Source of the DNA: an uncultured Paracoccaceae bacterium
GTDB taxonomy: Bacteria; Pseudomonadota; Alphaproteobacteria; Rhodobacterales; Rhodobacteraceae
Assembly (NCBI GenBank): GCA_913043905.1
Contig: CAJWNQ010000017.1
Coordinates: forward strand, 1 to 35,460
Reading direction: 5' to 3'
DNA length: 35,460 bases
The notes beneath the pieces are model-generated. The model saw only the letters and a list, made by a program, of their open reading frames with translations. It was not told the origin of the DNA and did not search any database. Both the position numbers and the translations under genes were made by a program. Shown one piece after another: positions 6,484 to 16,019 of this stretch. The number at the start of each line of letters is the position of its first letter. The first letter of the stretch is position 1.

Positions 6484-8346
6484 TTATTTGAATGCACCCT
6501 TTGCAATGAGATCATCATATTTAGATTGATCAAACCACCAAGTACTCATAACCCCTAAGTCAAATTTTGGTTTAATTTTTGGGCGGCCAAATACATCCCA
6601 ATATGCCAAGCGATCCTCCGCCAAGTGCCAATTTGGGATACGTATATGATAAGCACGTAAAATACGATCAATAGCTCGAACAGCAATATGCATTTCCTCA
6701 CGAGATTTTGCACCACCCACTTTTTTGATTAAGTCGTCTACTGCAGGATGTCCAAAACCAGATAGATTTGCACCACCTAATTGCTTGATACCAACAGATC
6801 CATATAATTGTGCAATTTCCTCTCCAGGACTTAGGCTTGTACCATATCCTGCAACTAAAACGTCAAAATCATAGCTTTTCATACGTTCAATCATTTGTGC
6901 TCGGTCAATTTGTGTAAATTTTGCTACAATTCCAGCACGTTTCATTGTGTCTATGATTGGAGTTAAGATGTGTAAAAAATCATCATTGTCATCAATAAAT
7001 TCAATTTTAAATGGCTTACCATTTTTATCTTTTAAAACCCCGGTGTCTAATACCCAGCCGGCTTCTGCTAGTAAATTACTTGCTTTTCGCAATGCACTGC
7101 GGTCAAATTTACTCTGTTTCATTACTGGAGGAACGTAAGCTTGCTCATCAAATACAGTTGGCAGTAATTGATCGCGATAGGGTTCTAATAAAGTCAGTTC
7201 TTCGGGGCTTATCATACCTTGAGCTTGCATTGATGAGTTTTCCCAAAAACTATCAGACCGGGTGTAAGAATCATAGAATACTGTTTTGTTTGTCCACTCA
7301 AAATTAAACAAATGCTGCAATGCTTCGCGTGTTTTAATATTCTTAAACTGCTGTTTACGTAGATTCATCCAGATGCCTTGATTTGATTGTGGTGTACCAT
7401 CAGGAAGTTGTTCAGCCATCACCCAGCCTTTTTGTATTGCGGGGAAATCGTATTGTGTTTTCCACTTTTTTGATATGTTTTCTTCACGAACTAAATATGC
7501 ACCACTTTTAAATGCTTCAAAACTAACGTCACCATCTTTAAAATACTCATACCGAATGCAATCAAAATTTCCGGAGCCTACATTAGCTGGATGAGTTTTA
7601 GCCCAGTAATTATCTATTTTACAATATTTCACAAATAGACCTGGTTCAAAGTCAGCTATAGTATACCCACCAGAACCAACGGGTATATCTGTGCCTGATT
7701 TGCCGAAGTCTCGATCTTTCCAATAATGTTTTGGTAGGATGCCTAATCCGCCGGCATACTGAGGTAAATCTCGCGTATTTGCGCCTTCCTTAAATGTAAA
7801 TTTAACTGTTTTTTCGCCTAATACTTCAACTTTTTCAAAATCCTTGAAAAATACATTTTTATAAAATGGATGACCTTTTTCGATCAATATATTTCTAGTA
7901 AATACGACATCATGTGCTGTAATAGATGTCCCATCAGAAAATGTTGCATCACTACGGATCTTAAAAGTTACTGACGAACGATCCTCTGGATATTTCATAC
8001 TTTCTGCCATATATAAATATGAGCTATCTGGCTCGTCAGATGTAGAGGTTAGTAAGCTATCAGACAATAGGCCTAGTCCTGTTACGCGCGCGCCTTTGAG
8101 AATGTAATTATTAAAGCTATCAAAAGTTGATCCGCCAGTGGACGGGCGCAAAGTTAATGTCCCGCCTTGTGGAGCGTTTGGGTTAACATATTCAAAGTGT
8201 TTATAATTTTCTGGATACTTTAAATCTCCATATGCTGAGATGCCATGAGAGTTAATTGTTTCTTGCGCATTAATACTACTTCCTAATGTAAGTATTGATC
8301 CTAAAATTATTGTGCTAACTACCTTTTGATACCATTGAATTGTCAT
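6484..8346 (-). CDS. yejA: periplasmic solute-binding protein, family 5 (YejA-like)
   Basis: The binding protein that delivers substrate to the YejBEF importer. Residues 1-27 form a signal peptide (a basic start, a hydrophobic core TIILGSILTLGSS, then INAQ and probable cleavage). The mature part starts in the YejA/SBP_bac_5 manner (HGISAYGDLKYP, YVNPNAPQGG) and continues for about 590 residues; total length 620 is normal. The ATG has a strong ribosome site (GGAGG, six bases upstream) and a possible promoter at 8368-8395. As first gene of the four-gene operon it sets expression for the rest. Relatives import oligopeptides and, in enterics, microcin C; the natural substrate here is inferred to be peptides. 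Confidence 0.93.
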   Translation of the reverse strand: MTIQWYQKVVSTIILGSILTLGSSINAQETINSHGISAYGDLKYPENYKHFEYVNPNAPQGGTLTLRPSTGGSTFDSFNNYILKGARVTGLGLLSDSLLTSTSDEPDSSYLYMAESMKYPEDRSSVTFKIRSDATFSDGTSITAHDVVFTRNILIEKGHPFYKNVFFKDFEKVEVLGEKTVKFTFKEGANTRDLPQYAGGLGILPKHYWKDRDFGKSGTDIPVGSGGYTIADFEPGLFVKYCKIDNYWAKTHPANVGSGNFDCIRYEYFKDGDVSFEAFKSGAYLVREENISKKWKTQYDFPAIQKGWVMAEQLPDGTPQSNQGIWMNLRKQQFKNIKTREALQHLFNFEWTNKTVFYDSYTRSDSFWENSSMQAQGMISPEELTLLEPYRDQLLPTVFDEQAYVPPVMKQSKFDRSALRKASNLLAEAGWVLDTGVLKDKNGKPFKIEFIDDNDDFLHILTPIIDTMKRAGIVAKFTQIDRAQMIERMKSYDFDVLVAGYGTSLSPGEEIAQLYGSVGIKQLGGANLSGFGHPAVDDLIKKVGGAKSREEMHIAVRAIDRILRAYHIRIPNWHLAEDRLAYWDVFGRPKIKPKFDLGVMSTWWFDQSKYDDLIAKGAFK

Positions 8347-8367
8347 GTGAAACCTCCAGTTTAGTGT

Positions 8368-8395
8368 ATCTTATGTAATTTCACCTAGACCTCAA
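8368..8395 (-). promoter_or_regulatory. possible promoter of the yejABEF operon
   Basis: On the minus strand TTGAGG (8395-8390) and TAAGAT (8373-8368) are 16 bases apart, 20-odd bases before the yejA start. Both boxes match the sigma-70 consensus only in part. It lies between the yejA start and the cytochrome terminator, where an operon promoter is needed. Confidence 0.4.
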
Positions 8396-8411
8396 CAGTA
8401 AGACGCATATC

Positions 8412-8447
8412 AATAAAAATAAAAAGCCGCCCAATAGGACGGCTTTT
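8412..8447 (-). terminator. intrinsic terminator of the cytochrome c gene
   Basis: On the minus strand AAAAGCCGTCC and GGGCGGCTTTT form an 11-bp stem with one G-T pair or mismatch around a TATT loop. A T-rich tract (TTTTTATTTTT) follows. It stands about 20 bases past the cytochrome c stop and before the yejA promoter, so it isolates the two units. Confidence 0.88.
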
Positions 8448-8468
8448 GAATATTTAGTTTAAAAAAGC

Positions 8469-8993
8469 TTATTTAACTGTTTGCAAATACGCGATGATGT
8501 TAGCCCGATCTGTTTCTTTTCGAAGGCCAGAAAAACCCATTTTTGTTCCAGGAGCGTATTTTTTTGGATTAGTTAAGAAGCCGTCCAAAGCTTCTGTAGT
8601 CCAATCTCCACCAAGACTAGCAAGTACTCCAGAATATCCAAAATCACCTATTGATCCTATGTCGCGACCTACAACATTAAATAAATGTGGACCAGTTCCG
8701 TTGGCGCCGTCTGCAAGTTTGTGACAAGCTTTACATTTGGAAAATGTTTTTTGACCTTTTGCCACATCAGCAGCAGCCAATAAATCTAACAAATTTGATT
8801 TTTCTACAACTATTTCAGTTTCTAACTCTACTTTATAAATTGAAGCAGGTGATACTGATGCATGTGCTTCACCGTGGCCACCATCACCAGATTCGACGTG
8901 ATAAAGTGTTTCTGCGCCCCAGTTAATCATTAGATAAACTAATAATGCACCACATAGTGCACCAGTAATTTTTGTGAATTCCATATTGTCCAT
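8469..8993 (-). CDS. membrane-anchored class I cytochrome c (CycM/c552 type)
   Basis: An electron carrier likely to link the bc1 complex to terminal oxidase at the periplasmic face of the inner membrane. An uncleaved N-terminal anchor (about residues 8-26) is followed by an acidic/His-rich linker (about 30-70) and one cytochrome domain. The haem attachment motif is CKACH at 87-91, and a likely axial Met lies in PGTKMGFSG near 150. The 174-residue length and anchor-plus-linker plan match alphaproteobacterial CycM/cytochrome c552. GGAGAA precedes the ATG. It is divergent from the prephenate dehydratase gene and ends at a strong terminator, so it is transcribed alone. Confidence 0.9.
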   Translation of the reverse strand: MDNMEFTKITGALCGALLVYLMINWGAETLYHVESGDGGHGEAHASVSPASIYKVELETEIVVEKSNLLDLLAAADVAKGQKTFSKCKACHKLADGANGTGPHLFNVVGRDIGSIGDFGYSGVLASLGGDWTTEALDGFLTNPKKYAPGTKMGFSGLRKETDRANIIAYLQTVK

Positions 8994-9114
8994 AGCGTTG
9001 TTCTCCGTCGGCTTTGGATTCGTAAATTAAGCTGTCGTCCTTCTAGCCTCTTCCAATGTGACAATGCAAGCTGTAGAAGTGCGACTAAACGATCATTCTT
9101 TAAAGGACCGTAAA

Positions 9115-9957
9115 ATGTCTAAATTAGATATTAAAATAGCATTCCAAGGTGTTTTGGGAGCATACTCCCATCAAGCATGCTTTGAGGCATATCCAGAAGC
9201 AGGGGTTGTACCTTGCAATAGTTTTCATTCCGCTATCGATGCTGTGACTTCTGGTCATGCTGATCTTGCAATGTTACCTGTTGAAAACTCTACTTATGGA
9301 CGCGTTGCTGACATCCACCAGCTTTTGCCTAACTCTGGATTGCATATTATTGGTGAACATTATGTTAGAGTTCATATTAATTTGTTAGCTGTTAAAGGTA
9401 CTACTATTTCAGAAATTAAATTTGCGATGAGCCATACGGTTTTATTGGGACAATGTCGAAAGTTTTTGGCAGAGCATTCGATTGAATCTGTCATTGGAGT
9501 AGATACGGCTGGGTCAGCAGAAATTGTGGCAAAAGACGGTGTTTGCAGTCAAGGTGCTTTAGCATCTGAATTAGCAGGAAGTATTTATGGTTTGGATGTG
9601 GTTGCAAAACATATTGAAGACCATTCAAATAATACAACGCGTTTTTTGGTTATGTCTTTAGATCCACAGCCTGCAATAATAACGGAAGGTGAAATTAAAA
9701 CATCTTTTGTTTTTCGTGTTCGCAACATTCCTGCCGCGTTGTATAAAGCGATGGGTGGATTTGCGACAAATGGTATAAATATGGTGAAGTTAGAAAGTTA
9801 TATGGTGGATGGATCTTTTACTGCAACACAATTTTATGCAGATATTATTGGTCACCCAGATGAACCAGCCGTACAGCGTGCAATGGAAGAGTTGTCATAC
9901 TTTACTACACATGTGGAAGTTCTAGGTGTTTATAAATCGGGAGTAATTCAAGCCTAA
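9115..9957 (+). CDS. pheA: prephenate dehydratase
   Basis: Converts prephenate to phenylpyruvate in phenylalanine synthesis; cytoplasmic. The N-terminal dehydratase domain (about 1-185 of 280) begins with IAFQGVLGAYSHQA and carries LPVENSTYGRV, GALAS and the catalytic-region motif NTTRFLVM. The C-terminal ACT domain (about 195-275) has the allosteric ESYM motif (KLESYMVDG), so feedback inhibition by phenylalanine is likely. It is a monofunctional form without chorismate mutase. I chose ATG 9115 because AAAGGA lies just upstream and the protein then begins at the domain edge; an in-frame ATG at 9064 would add 17 residues of unlikely sequence. Five bases separate it from the convergent nudC. 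Confidence 0.93.
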   Translation: MSKLDIKIAFQGVLGAYSHQACFEAYPEAGVVPCNSFHSAIDAVTSGHADLAMLPVENSTYGRVADIHQLLPNSGLHIIGEHYVRVHINLLAVKGTTISEIKFAMSHTVLLGQCRKFLAEHSIESVIGVDTAGSAEIVAKDGVCSQGALASELAGSIYGLDVVAKHIEDHSNNTTRFLVMSLDPQPAIITEGEIKTSFVFRVRNIPAALYKAMGGFATNGINMVKLESYMVDGSFTATQFYADIIGHPDEPAVQRAMEELSYFTTHVEVLGVYKSGVIQA

Positions 9958-9962
9958 AAATT

Positions 9963-10949
9963 CTAAAGTCCATCCCTTTGAGTTTGGCACTCATTGACGA
10001 GCGTGCCTTTAACCCAGTTCCGAATAAGAAATTCAGCAATTGCACCTTGGCGCGCAGGTAAAATACCAACATCAATACCTGAATACGCTTTTACAAGGGT
10101 TTCCTTACTCACCCATATAGCGTCATCCAGCTCAATGGGATCAATTGTAATTTGATGGGATGTTGCAGATGCAATGCAACCAAACATTAAGGAGGTAGGA
10201 AACGCCCAAGGTTGGGACATAACATATCTTACAGAGCCAATCTCAATATTAGTTTCTTCTTTCACCTCGCGCGCCACTGCCGCTTCTAAAGTTTCACCTG
10301 GCTCAATAAAACCTGCCAAACAAGAATACATTTTTTCTGGCCAGTGGGGAGAGCGCCCAAGCAAGAGGTTATTTCCATCCGTAATTAACATTATAACTAC
10401 TGGATCTGTGCGAGGATAATGTGGGGAACTACAAGTGCTACAGTCTCGTTGCCACCCTGCTTGAGAAGATACAGATTTATGCCCACATTTTGCGCAAAAC
10501 TGATGTGATTTATGCCATGAAAATAGTGCTTTAGCTGTTGAAACCAAACCAGCATCTTCAGCAGGCAATTGTGTCATAATTAACCGTAAGTCGTTAAACC
10601 TTTGATGCTTTTGCAGGCTTGGATGATGTTGAGTGGAATCATCCAAAAATGATGAAGGGTTAGCAGGCTCTAAACTGCTAGGTTCCCAATCTGAAATGTC
10701 ATGAGCGAAATAATCTGTACCTTTTGATTGCCCCAAAAAAATTCTTGATGTTTGTGACTGAGAAAGTATTTCATGGTTCAAAGGCAAAAAAACAAGTTTA
10801 AGATTATTTTCATCTATTAATGGCTTTCCCCGCCATAGAATCAGAGTTTTTCCAATTGAATCTAATTTATGCGAGGTTTTTTCTTTACGCAAATGCGCCG
10901 CTCTATCAAAATTTGAGCTACAAAAGCTTAATTCCTGCAGATTTAACAT
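9963..10949 (-). CDS. nudC: NADH pyrophosphatase (NudC, Nudix hydrolase)
   Basis: Hydrolyses NAD(H) to NMN(H) and AMP; family members also remove NAD caps from RNA. The N-terminal domain of about 150 residues is followed by a four-cysteine zinc ribbon (FCAKC ... CSTC). The Nudix box GFIEPGE ... REVKEET then follows, lacking the usual final Gly (Asn instead). The NudC signature SQPWPFPxS appears as SQPWAFPTS. Length 328 is slightly above the E. coli form (257), as usual for alphaproteobacterial versions. AAAGGAAA precedes the ATG. It converges on pheA and is divergent from the SRP RNA. Confidence 0.92.
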   Translation of the reverse strand: MLNLQELSFCSSNFDRAAHLRKEKTSHKLDSIGKTLILWRGKPLIDENNLKLVFLPLNHEILSQSQTSRIFLGQSKGTDYFAHDISDWEPSSLEPANPSSFLDDSTQHHPSLQKHQRFNDLRLIMTQLPAEDAGLVSTAKALFSWHKSHQFCAKCGHKSVSSQAGWQRDCSTCSSPHYPRTDPVVIMLITDGNNLLLGRSPHWPEKMYSCLAGFIEPGETLEAAVAREVKEETNIEIGSVRYVMSQPWAFPTSLMFGCIASATSHQITIDPIELDDAIWVSKETLVKAYSGIDVGILPARQGAIAEFLIRNWVKGTLVNECQTQRDGL

Positions 10950-10975
10950 AGTTTTCCTTTGTGCTCTCTCTACTC

Positions 10976-11003
10976 TTGAAGCTACCTATATAACGCTTTA
11001 TAT
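10976..11003 (+). promoter_or_regulatory. probable promoter of the SRP RNA gene
   Basis: TTGAAG (10976-10981) and TTATAT (10998-11003) are 16 bases apart and end four bases before the predicted 5' end of the RNA. The position and the good -35/-10 matches support a sigma-70 promoter, with transcription starting at or very near the mature 5' end. Confidence 0.5.
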
Positions 11004-11006
11004 CAA

Positions 11007-11109
11007 GGGTCGAGAGGTTGGCGCGGGCAAGCGCCTCGCCAACTCGGTCAGGTCCGGAAGGAAGCAGCCGCAACGAGCCCCGTTTGGGCCGCTGTCCAGC
11101 CTCTCACCC
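11007..11109 (+). ncRNA. ffs: signal recognition particle RNA, bacterial small (4.5S) type
   Basis: The RNA core of the signal recognition particle, which binds Ffh and targets nascent membrane proteins to FtsY. The conserved apical part GGTCAGGTCCGGAAGGAAGC with its GGAA tetraloop and asymmetric loop is intact. The ends close the long hairpin (GGGTCGAGAGG with CCTCTCACCC). Length is about 103 nt. It lies upstream of dnaX-ybaB-recR, a common alphaproteobacterial arrangement. A run of eight A residues follows; I see no clear terminator. Confidence 0.96.
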
Positions 11110-11267
11110 AAAAAAACAGGTTTCAATTAAACCTACTGTCCCATTCAGTGTTAATGGTATTTTTCATTTATTGATGAAATAAAATGTATGTAAGTTATTA
11201 AACAGAGCCTTGCCGTGGTTGATTGCAAGCTTTACGTTATTAAGAGAATTGCAAAGCTGTGGAAATA

Positions 11268-13052
11268 ATGAACGAAATTTCAGATACCTCCAAAATAGCA
11301 TATCAGGTGTTGGCACGTAAGTACCGCCCAGAAACATTTTCTGATATGGTTGGACAAGATACAATGGTTCGAACGCTAAGAAACGCGTTTGAAGCAGATC
11401 GAATTGCCCATGCATTTGTGATGACTGGAATTCGTGGAACTGGAAAAACAACGACTGCAAGAATTATTGCTAAAGGTATGAACTGCATTGGTGTTGATGG
11501 TCAAGGTGGCCCAACTACAGAGCCTTGTGGCCAATGTGTGCACTGTGTTTCAATTGTAGATGGTCGGCATGTTGATGTTATGGAGATGGATGCTGCCAGT
11601 CGAACCGGTGTTGGTGACATACGTGAAATTATTGACAGTGTGCATTATTCAACTACGTCAGCACGATATAAGATTTATATTATTGATGAAGTTCATATGT
11701 TATCAACCAGTGCGTTTAACGCGCTGTTGAAAACGCTTGAGGAACCACCAGAGCATGTAAAATTTATTTTTGCTACTACTGAAATACGCAAGATTCCTGT
11801 AACAGTTTTATCACGCTGCCAAAGGTTTGATCTGCGCCGTATTGAGCCTGATGTAATGATGGGGCTGTTAAATCGTATCGCAACTGCAGAAAATGCAAGT
11901 ATTGCAGAAGATGCAATTGCATTAATTACGCGAAGTAGCGAAGGTTCTGCGCGCGATGCAATTTCTTTATTGGACCAAGCAATTGCGCATGGGGCTGGTG
12001 AAACTACTGCGGCTCAAGTGAGGGCAATGTTAGGTTTAGCAGACCGTGGCCGAGTATTAGACTTATTTGACATGATAATGCGTGGACAAGCCGATAAAGC
12101 TTTGCAAGAGCTAGCAGAGCAATATGCTGATGGTGCTGATCCTTTGGCCATCTTGCGTGATTTAGCAGAAATTACCCATTGGATTTCAGTAATAAAGATT
12201 TCCCCACATACAGTGGATGACCCAACCGTCTCACCTGATGAGCGAGAGAGGGGCAAAGCGGCGGCGGCTGATTTGCCAATGCGAGCTATGACGCGCATGT
12301 GGCAAATGCTCTTAAAAGCAATAGAGGAAGTGATGGCTGCGCCAAATGCTATGATGGCAGCAGAGATGGCGATTATTCGTCTTACTCATGTAGCTGATTT
12401 GCCAAGCCCTGAGGAACTAATCAAAAAATTACAAAATGATCCACCGCCACCTCCATTACCTCCCTCTGGTGGTGGCGGTATTTCAGGTCCTGGAGAATTA
12501 ATTAGCAACTCTCAAACACAATCTATTGGTCAAAGTCCATCTGGCGGATCAACGTCATTTATTAAAGGCGGAATTGCTACGGCGATTGCCCAAATGCCAG
12601 ATGACCAAAAATTGGTCCAGTTTGAGCGCTTTGAGCAAGTATTAGAATTAATCCGGTCGCGACGTGATATGAAGTTACTGTACGATGTGGAAACATATGT
12701 TCGTGTTGTGAAGTATTTACCTGGCCGATTGGAGTTTCAACCCACAAATGATTCGCCAAGTGATTTAGCTCAACGTTTGGGCCAGAAGTTACAAAGCTGG
12801 ACTGGGGCTCGATGGGGGATTATCCTTGTTAATGAAGGTGGTGGTGCGACTGTCGCCGAACAGAAAATTGAGGCACGTGACGATTTGCATGCTAAAGTTT
12901 CTTTACACCCATTAGTTTTAGCAACATTACTGGCTTTCCCAAATGCAGAAATTAGAGATGTTCGCTCACTGGAAGATATGGCTGTAGATGATCAAATATT
13001 ACAAGAAGTTCCAGAAGAAGATGATAATTGGGACCCGTTTGAAGATAATTAA
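11268..13052 (+). CDS. dnaX: DNA polymerase III subunit tau/gamma
   Basis: The clamp-loader ATPase of the replicative polymerase. The AAA+ domain (about 1-240) has Walker A GIRGTGKTT, a zinc-binding cysteine set (MNCIG ... CGQCVHC), DExx box IIDEVHM and sensor SRC (LSRCQRF). The collar domain follows. A proline/glycine-rich linker (PPPPPLPPSGGGG, about 395-410) precedes a tau-specific C-terminal domain of about 150 residues. I chose ATG 11268; GTG 11259 in frame is possible. No A-rich slippery site like that of E. coli dnaX was seen, so one long form is expected. The sequence strongly resembles Rhodobacterales homologues. It heads the dnaX-ybaB-recR cluster. Confidence 0.95.
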   Translation: MNEISDTSKIAYQVLARKYRPETFSDMVGQDTMVRTLRNAFEADRIAHAFVMTGIRGTGKTTTARIIAKGMNCIGVDGQGGPTTEPCGQCVHCVSIVDGRHVDVMEMDAASRTGVGDIREIIDSVHYSTTSARYKIYIIDEVHMLSTSAFNALLKTLEEPPEHVKFIFATTEIRKIPVTVLSRCQRFDLRRIEPDVMMGLLNRIATAENASIAEDAIALITRSSEGSARDAISLLDQAIAHGAGETTAAQVRAMLGLADRGRVLDLFDMIMRGQADKALQELAEQYADGADPLAILRDLAEITHWISVIKISPHTVDDPTVSPDERERGKAAAADLPMRAMTRMWQMLLKAIEEVMAAPNAMMAAEMAIIRLTHVADLPSPEELIKKLQNDPPPPPLPPSGGGGISGPGELISNSQTQSIGQSPSGGSTSFIKGGIATAIAQMPDDQKLVQFERFEQVLELIRSRRDMKLLYDVETYVRVVKYLPGRLEFQPTNDSPSDLAQRLGQKLQSWTGARWGIILVNEGGGATVAEQKIEARDDLHAKVSLHPLVLATLLAFPNAEIRDVRSLEDMAVDDQILQEVPEEDDNWDPFEDN

Positions 13053-13064
13053 GGGAGAGCATAA

Positions 13065-13400
13065 ATGCTAAAAGGTATAGGCGACATGGCTAATATGATG
13101 GCTAAAGCCAAAGAAATGCAGGCTAAAGTTGAAGAAGCGCAGACTAAGATTGCTGCAATGGAAGTTGATGGTGAAGCTGGTGCTGGTCTTGTTACATGCC
13201 GTGTCAATGGTAAGGGTGAAGTAAAATCGTTAAATATTGATCAATCTATATTTAGTCCAAATGATAAGGAAGTTGTTGAGGATTTAATTATTGCTGCACT
13301 AAAAGATGGCAAAGATAAGGCAGATGTTAAGGCTAAATCAGAAATGGGTAAGATAACTGAAGGTTTAAATTTACCTGCAGGTATGAAATTGCCATTCTAA
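13065..13400 (+). CDS. ybaB: YbaB/EbfC family nucleoid-associated protein
   Basis: A small DNA-binding protein of 111 residues, the usual length, that acts as a dimer on the nucleoid. It has the family pattern: an N-terminal amphipathic helix rich in Met and Lys (MANMMAKAKEMQAKVEEAQ), then a central beta region (VTCRVNGKGEVKSLNID), then a C-terminal LNLPAGMKLPF. GGGAGA precedes the ATG by a good distance. It sits in the conserved dnaX-ybaB-recR order, and its TAA abuts the recR ATG. Confidence 0.95.
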   Translation: MLKGIGDMANMMAKAKEMQAKVEEAQTKIAAMEVDGEAGAGLVTCRVNGKGEVKSLNIDQSIFSPNDKEVVEDLIIAALKDGKDKADVKAKSEMGKITEGLNLPAGMKLPF

Positions 13401-13997
13401 ATGTCTAACAACCAAGACATTGATATTTTAATTGCTTTAATGGCTAAGTTGCCAGGCCTTGGCCCAAGGTCAGCACGTAGGGCCGTTTTACAATTAATTA
13501 AAAAACGTGATATTTTATTGTCACCACTATCTGATGCATTATTCAATGTAGCACAATCTGCAAGAGAATGTGTAAACTGTGGAAACATTGACACAACTGA
13601 AATTTGTGAGATTTGCAATGCTCCAAAACGTAAGATTGGGCAAATTTGTGTAGTTGAAGACGTTGCAGATTTATGGGCAATGGAGCGGTCTAACGTGTTC
13701 AAGGGCCGTTACCACGTTTTGGGTGGAAACCTATCAGCTTTGGATGGTGTGGGCCCTGAAGAGTTACGGATACCTCATTTAGTTAATCGCGTTAAAGGGG
13801 AAGAGGTTAATGAAGTTATCTTAGCCCTCAATGCTACAGTAGATGGTCAAACTACCGCGCACTATATTGCTGACCAATTAGATGATATGGATGTGGCAGT
13901 TACATCTTTGGCTCAAGGTGTGCCTATTGGTGGAGAGCTTGATTATCTAGATGATGGAACAATTTCAGCAGCATTAAATGCACGTAAGTCAGTTTGA
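13401..13997 (+). CDS. recR: recombination mediator protein RecR
   Basis: Acts with RecF and RecO to load RecA on gapped DNA. The 198-residue protein has the family order: helix-hairpin-helix ([14 protein letters not shown], residues 17-30), then a four-cysteine zinc finger (C57, C60, C69, C72). The Toprim domain starts at [14 protein letters not shown] and contains [19 protein letters not shown], with a Walker-B-like C-terminal part. The ATG follows the ybaB stop with no gap and no Shine-Dalgarno of its own, so translation is coupled. Its last nine bases overlap the convergent transporter gene. Confidence 0.96.
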   Translation: MSNNQDIDILIALMAKLPGLGPRSARRAVLQLIKKRDILLSPLSDALFNVAQSARECVNCGNIDTTEICEICNAPKRKIGQICVVEDVADLWAMERSNVFKGRYHVLGGNLSALDGVGPEELRIPHLVNRVKGEEVNEVILALNATVDGQTTAHYIADQLDDMDVAVTSLAQGVPIGGELDYLDDGTISAALNARKSV

Positions 13998-14876
13998 GAT
14001 TTTTGCAATTCTTTCGCGATTAGTTATGTAGATGGTTGATACAATAACAATAAGCGCACCAATATATGTAGTTAAAACTGGAATTTCTTCAAAAAAGAAA
14101 AAAGCCATAATGCCAATTAATACCATCCGAAAATATGATATTGGGGCTATCACCGCAGCTTGTGCATAACGATATGCTTGAATGTCAGCGTATTGGCGTA
14201 ATATACCAAAGACAATAAGCACTGAAATCCATAAAATTAATGTTAAATCTGTGGCGAACTCAAATACGGGTGCTGCTATTGGAATGGTAATTATTAGGCC
14301 AATTGCGGTGGTGGAGATTAATGTGCTGATAGGCCCATCAGTTCGTGCTAGATTTCGTGACATAACTAAAGCAAAGCCAAAAAAGATAGATGACGTGATT
14401 CCATAAATCATATTAACATCAATTTGGTCAGATGAAGGTCGCATAACTATAATTGTTCCAAGGAACCCCACAATTATAGCTAAAGTGCGTCGTGGGCCAA
14501 TAGTTTCACGGCCTAGTGCTACACTAAAAATAGTGGCAAATATTGGGGCTGTTGCAAAAAGAATTGCTGCTGCAGCTAGTGGCACAACTGATAGTGTATA
14601 AAAGCCAAAATGAATAGAGCAGGCCATAAGTGATCCACGAATCAGATGTGCCCGAGGCTGGCTAAACCTAATTTCTGATCTTAACTGCGGAATTAGAAAA
14701 AGTGTCAGGCCAAGAATTATTAACGTGAAAAATAAACGGTAACCAACTAAAAGCCGTGTATCTAACTCTAGCGATGCACCTCGAACCGAAACTGCCATAG
14801 CTGAGGCACCTAAAACAGAAAGCATGGCCCATAAGATGCCACGCCAATTTTCAGATTCTTGGGTTGGACTGGTCAT
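13989..14876 (-). CDS. DMT-family (EamA) membrane transporter
   Basis: A 295-residue inner-membrane protein with about ten hydrophobic segments in two EamA repeats (about 10-145 and 155-288). It has the start pattern [23 protein letters not shown] and [15 protein letters not shown] between the repeats. Family members export metabolites or amino acids, or take up small solutes, by secondary transport; the substrate cannot be told from sequence. The gene is convergent with recR (nine-base overlap) and lies just downstream of hemE on the same strand, 21 bases away, so they may be co-transcribed. Confidence 0.88.
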   Translation of the reverse strand: MTSPTQESENWRGILWAMLSVLGASAMAVSVRGASLELDTRLLVGYRLFFTLIILGLTLFLIPQLRSEIRFSQPRAHLIRGSLMACSIHFGFYTLSVVPLAAAAILFATAPIFATIFSVALGRETIGPRRTLAIIVGFLGTIIVMRPSSDQIDVNMIYGITSSIFFGFALVMSRNLARTDGPISTLISTTAIGLIITIPIAAPVFEFATDLTLILWISVLIVFGILRQYADIQAYRYAQAAVIAPISYFRMVLIGIMAFFFFEEIPVLTTYIGALIVIVSTIYITNRERIAKISN

Positions 14877-14897
14877 GCTACTGTCTTCCTGTGGCGG

Positions 14898-15935
14898 TTA
14901 GCTGCGTACCGCGTGAATCATTTTTGTAACATTTTCAGGATCAGCGTCTGGAGTGATACCGTGCCCAAGGTTAAAAATATGTGGCCCTTTTGACAATGCT
15001 TTAACAATGCGTTTTGATTCTGAAGTAAGCTTTTCACCGCCAGATACTAAAAGGCTTTGATCTAAATTTCCTTGTACACAAGTAATTTTCTGCAAATAAT
15101 CAGCAGCCCATTTTATATCGACTGAGCTATCGATTGCCACACAGTCAACGCCTGTTTCTTTTGCGTAGTTAATGTAACCTTCATTTGTTGCACCACGAGG
15201 GAACCCTATAATTTTAATATTTGGGTGACGTGTGCGCAATTCAGATACAATTTTTTTGGCTGGAATTACTGAGTAATGATTGAACAAATTACCTTTTAGA
15301 GATCCTGCCCAACTATCAAAAATTTTAACTACTTCAGCTCCTGCATCGATTTGACGTGACATATAATGAATTGTAGCATCAGTGATTTTATCTATCAAAG
15401 CATCAAATATTTTGGGCTGGTTTTTAATTAAATCAAGTGCTGGGCGTTGATCTGGTGTGCCTCGACCGGCTATCATATACGTTGCAACTGTCCAAGGTGC
15501 ACCTGCAAAACCTATTAATGTAGTTTTACCAGGGAGTTCACGGGAAAGATTTTGTACGGTCTCATATATTGGCGATAATATTGCATCAATATCATCTACT
15601 TCTCCAAGTGAGTCAAAATCTGTTTGGGTTGTTATGGTTGACAGCCGTGGTCCTTCCCCTGTCACAAACCAAAGCTTTGCGCCTAAGGCTTGTGGAATTA
15701 ATAAAATATCAGCAAACAAAATAGCTGCGTCAAATCCATATCTTCTTATAGGCTGAAGTGTAACTTCGGTTGCCAACGCAGGATTGTAGCATAGAGATAA
15801 AAAATCGCCAGCAATAGAACGGGTAGCCTTGTACTCTGGTAGGTACCGGCCCGCTTGGCGCATCATCCATATTGGAGGCGTGCTTAAAGTCTCCCCACTC
15901 AGGGCGCGAATTATCAATTTTTCTTTTGTCTTCAT
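14898..15935 (-). CDS. hemE: uroporphyrinogen decarboxylase
   Basis: Removes four acetate carboxyls from uroporphyrinogen III to give coproporphyrinogen III in haem (and, if present, bacteriochlorophyll) synthesis. The 345-residue length is normal. Signatures are [16 protein letters not shown] (about 20-35, with the substrate-binding Arg) and [18 protein letters not shown] (about 142-160), with the closing [15 protein letters not shown]. It is divergent from hemC; the shared 84-base spacer probably holds both promoters. The DMT transporter gene follows on the same strand. Confidence 0.96.
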   Translation of the reverse strand: MKTKEKLIIRALSGETLSTPPIWMMRQAGRYLPEYKATRSIAGDFLSLCYNPALATEVTLQPIRRYGFDAAILFADILLIPQALGAKLWFVTGEGPRLSTITTQTDFDSLGEVDDIDAILSPIYETVQNLSRELPGKTTLIGFAGAPWTVATYMIAGRGTPDQRPALDLIKNQPKIFDALIDKITDATIHYMSRQIDAGAEVVKIFDSWAGSLKGNLFNHYSVIPAKKIVSELRTRHPNIKIIGFPRGATNEGYINYAKETGVDCVAIDSSVDIKWAADYLQKITCVQGNLDQSLLVSGGEKLTSESKRIVKALSKGPHIFNLGHGITPDADPENVTKMIHAVRS

Positions 15936-16019
15936 GAATTTGTTTTAGCGAGGATATGCCACAGTGGAAAGTATAATCATTCCCATTGTAGCTAATGCCA
16001 CAGCGGGTTATAAAAAATT

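Noticed and set aside
6484-8346. Microcin C uptake as the assigned function of the Yej system.
   Set aside because: That activity is known in enterics; sequence here supports only a peptide-type family 5 binding protein.
11110-11160. Intrinsic terminator after the SRP RNA (AGGTTT/AAACCT hairpin).
   Set aside because: The stem is only six base pairs and no U-run follows it.
12415-12480. Programmed frameshift in dnaX making a short gamma form.
   Set aside because: There is an A-run but no A6G-type slippery site with a following stem and early stop; alphaproteobacterial dnaX commonly lacks this.
13989-13997. recR/DMT nine-base convergent overlap as a regulatory antisense element.
   Set aside because: Short convergent overlaps are common in compact genomes and nothing further supports regulation.
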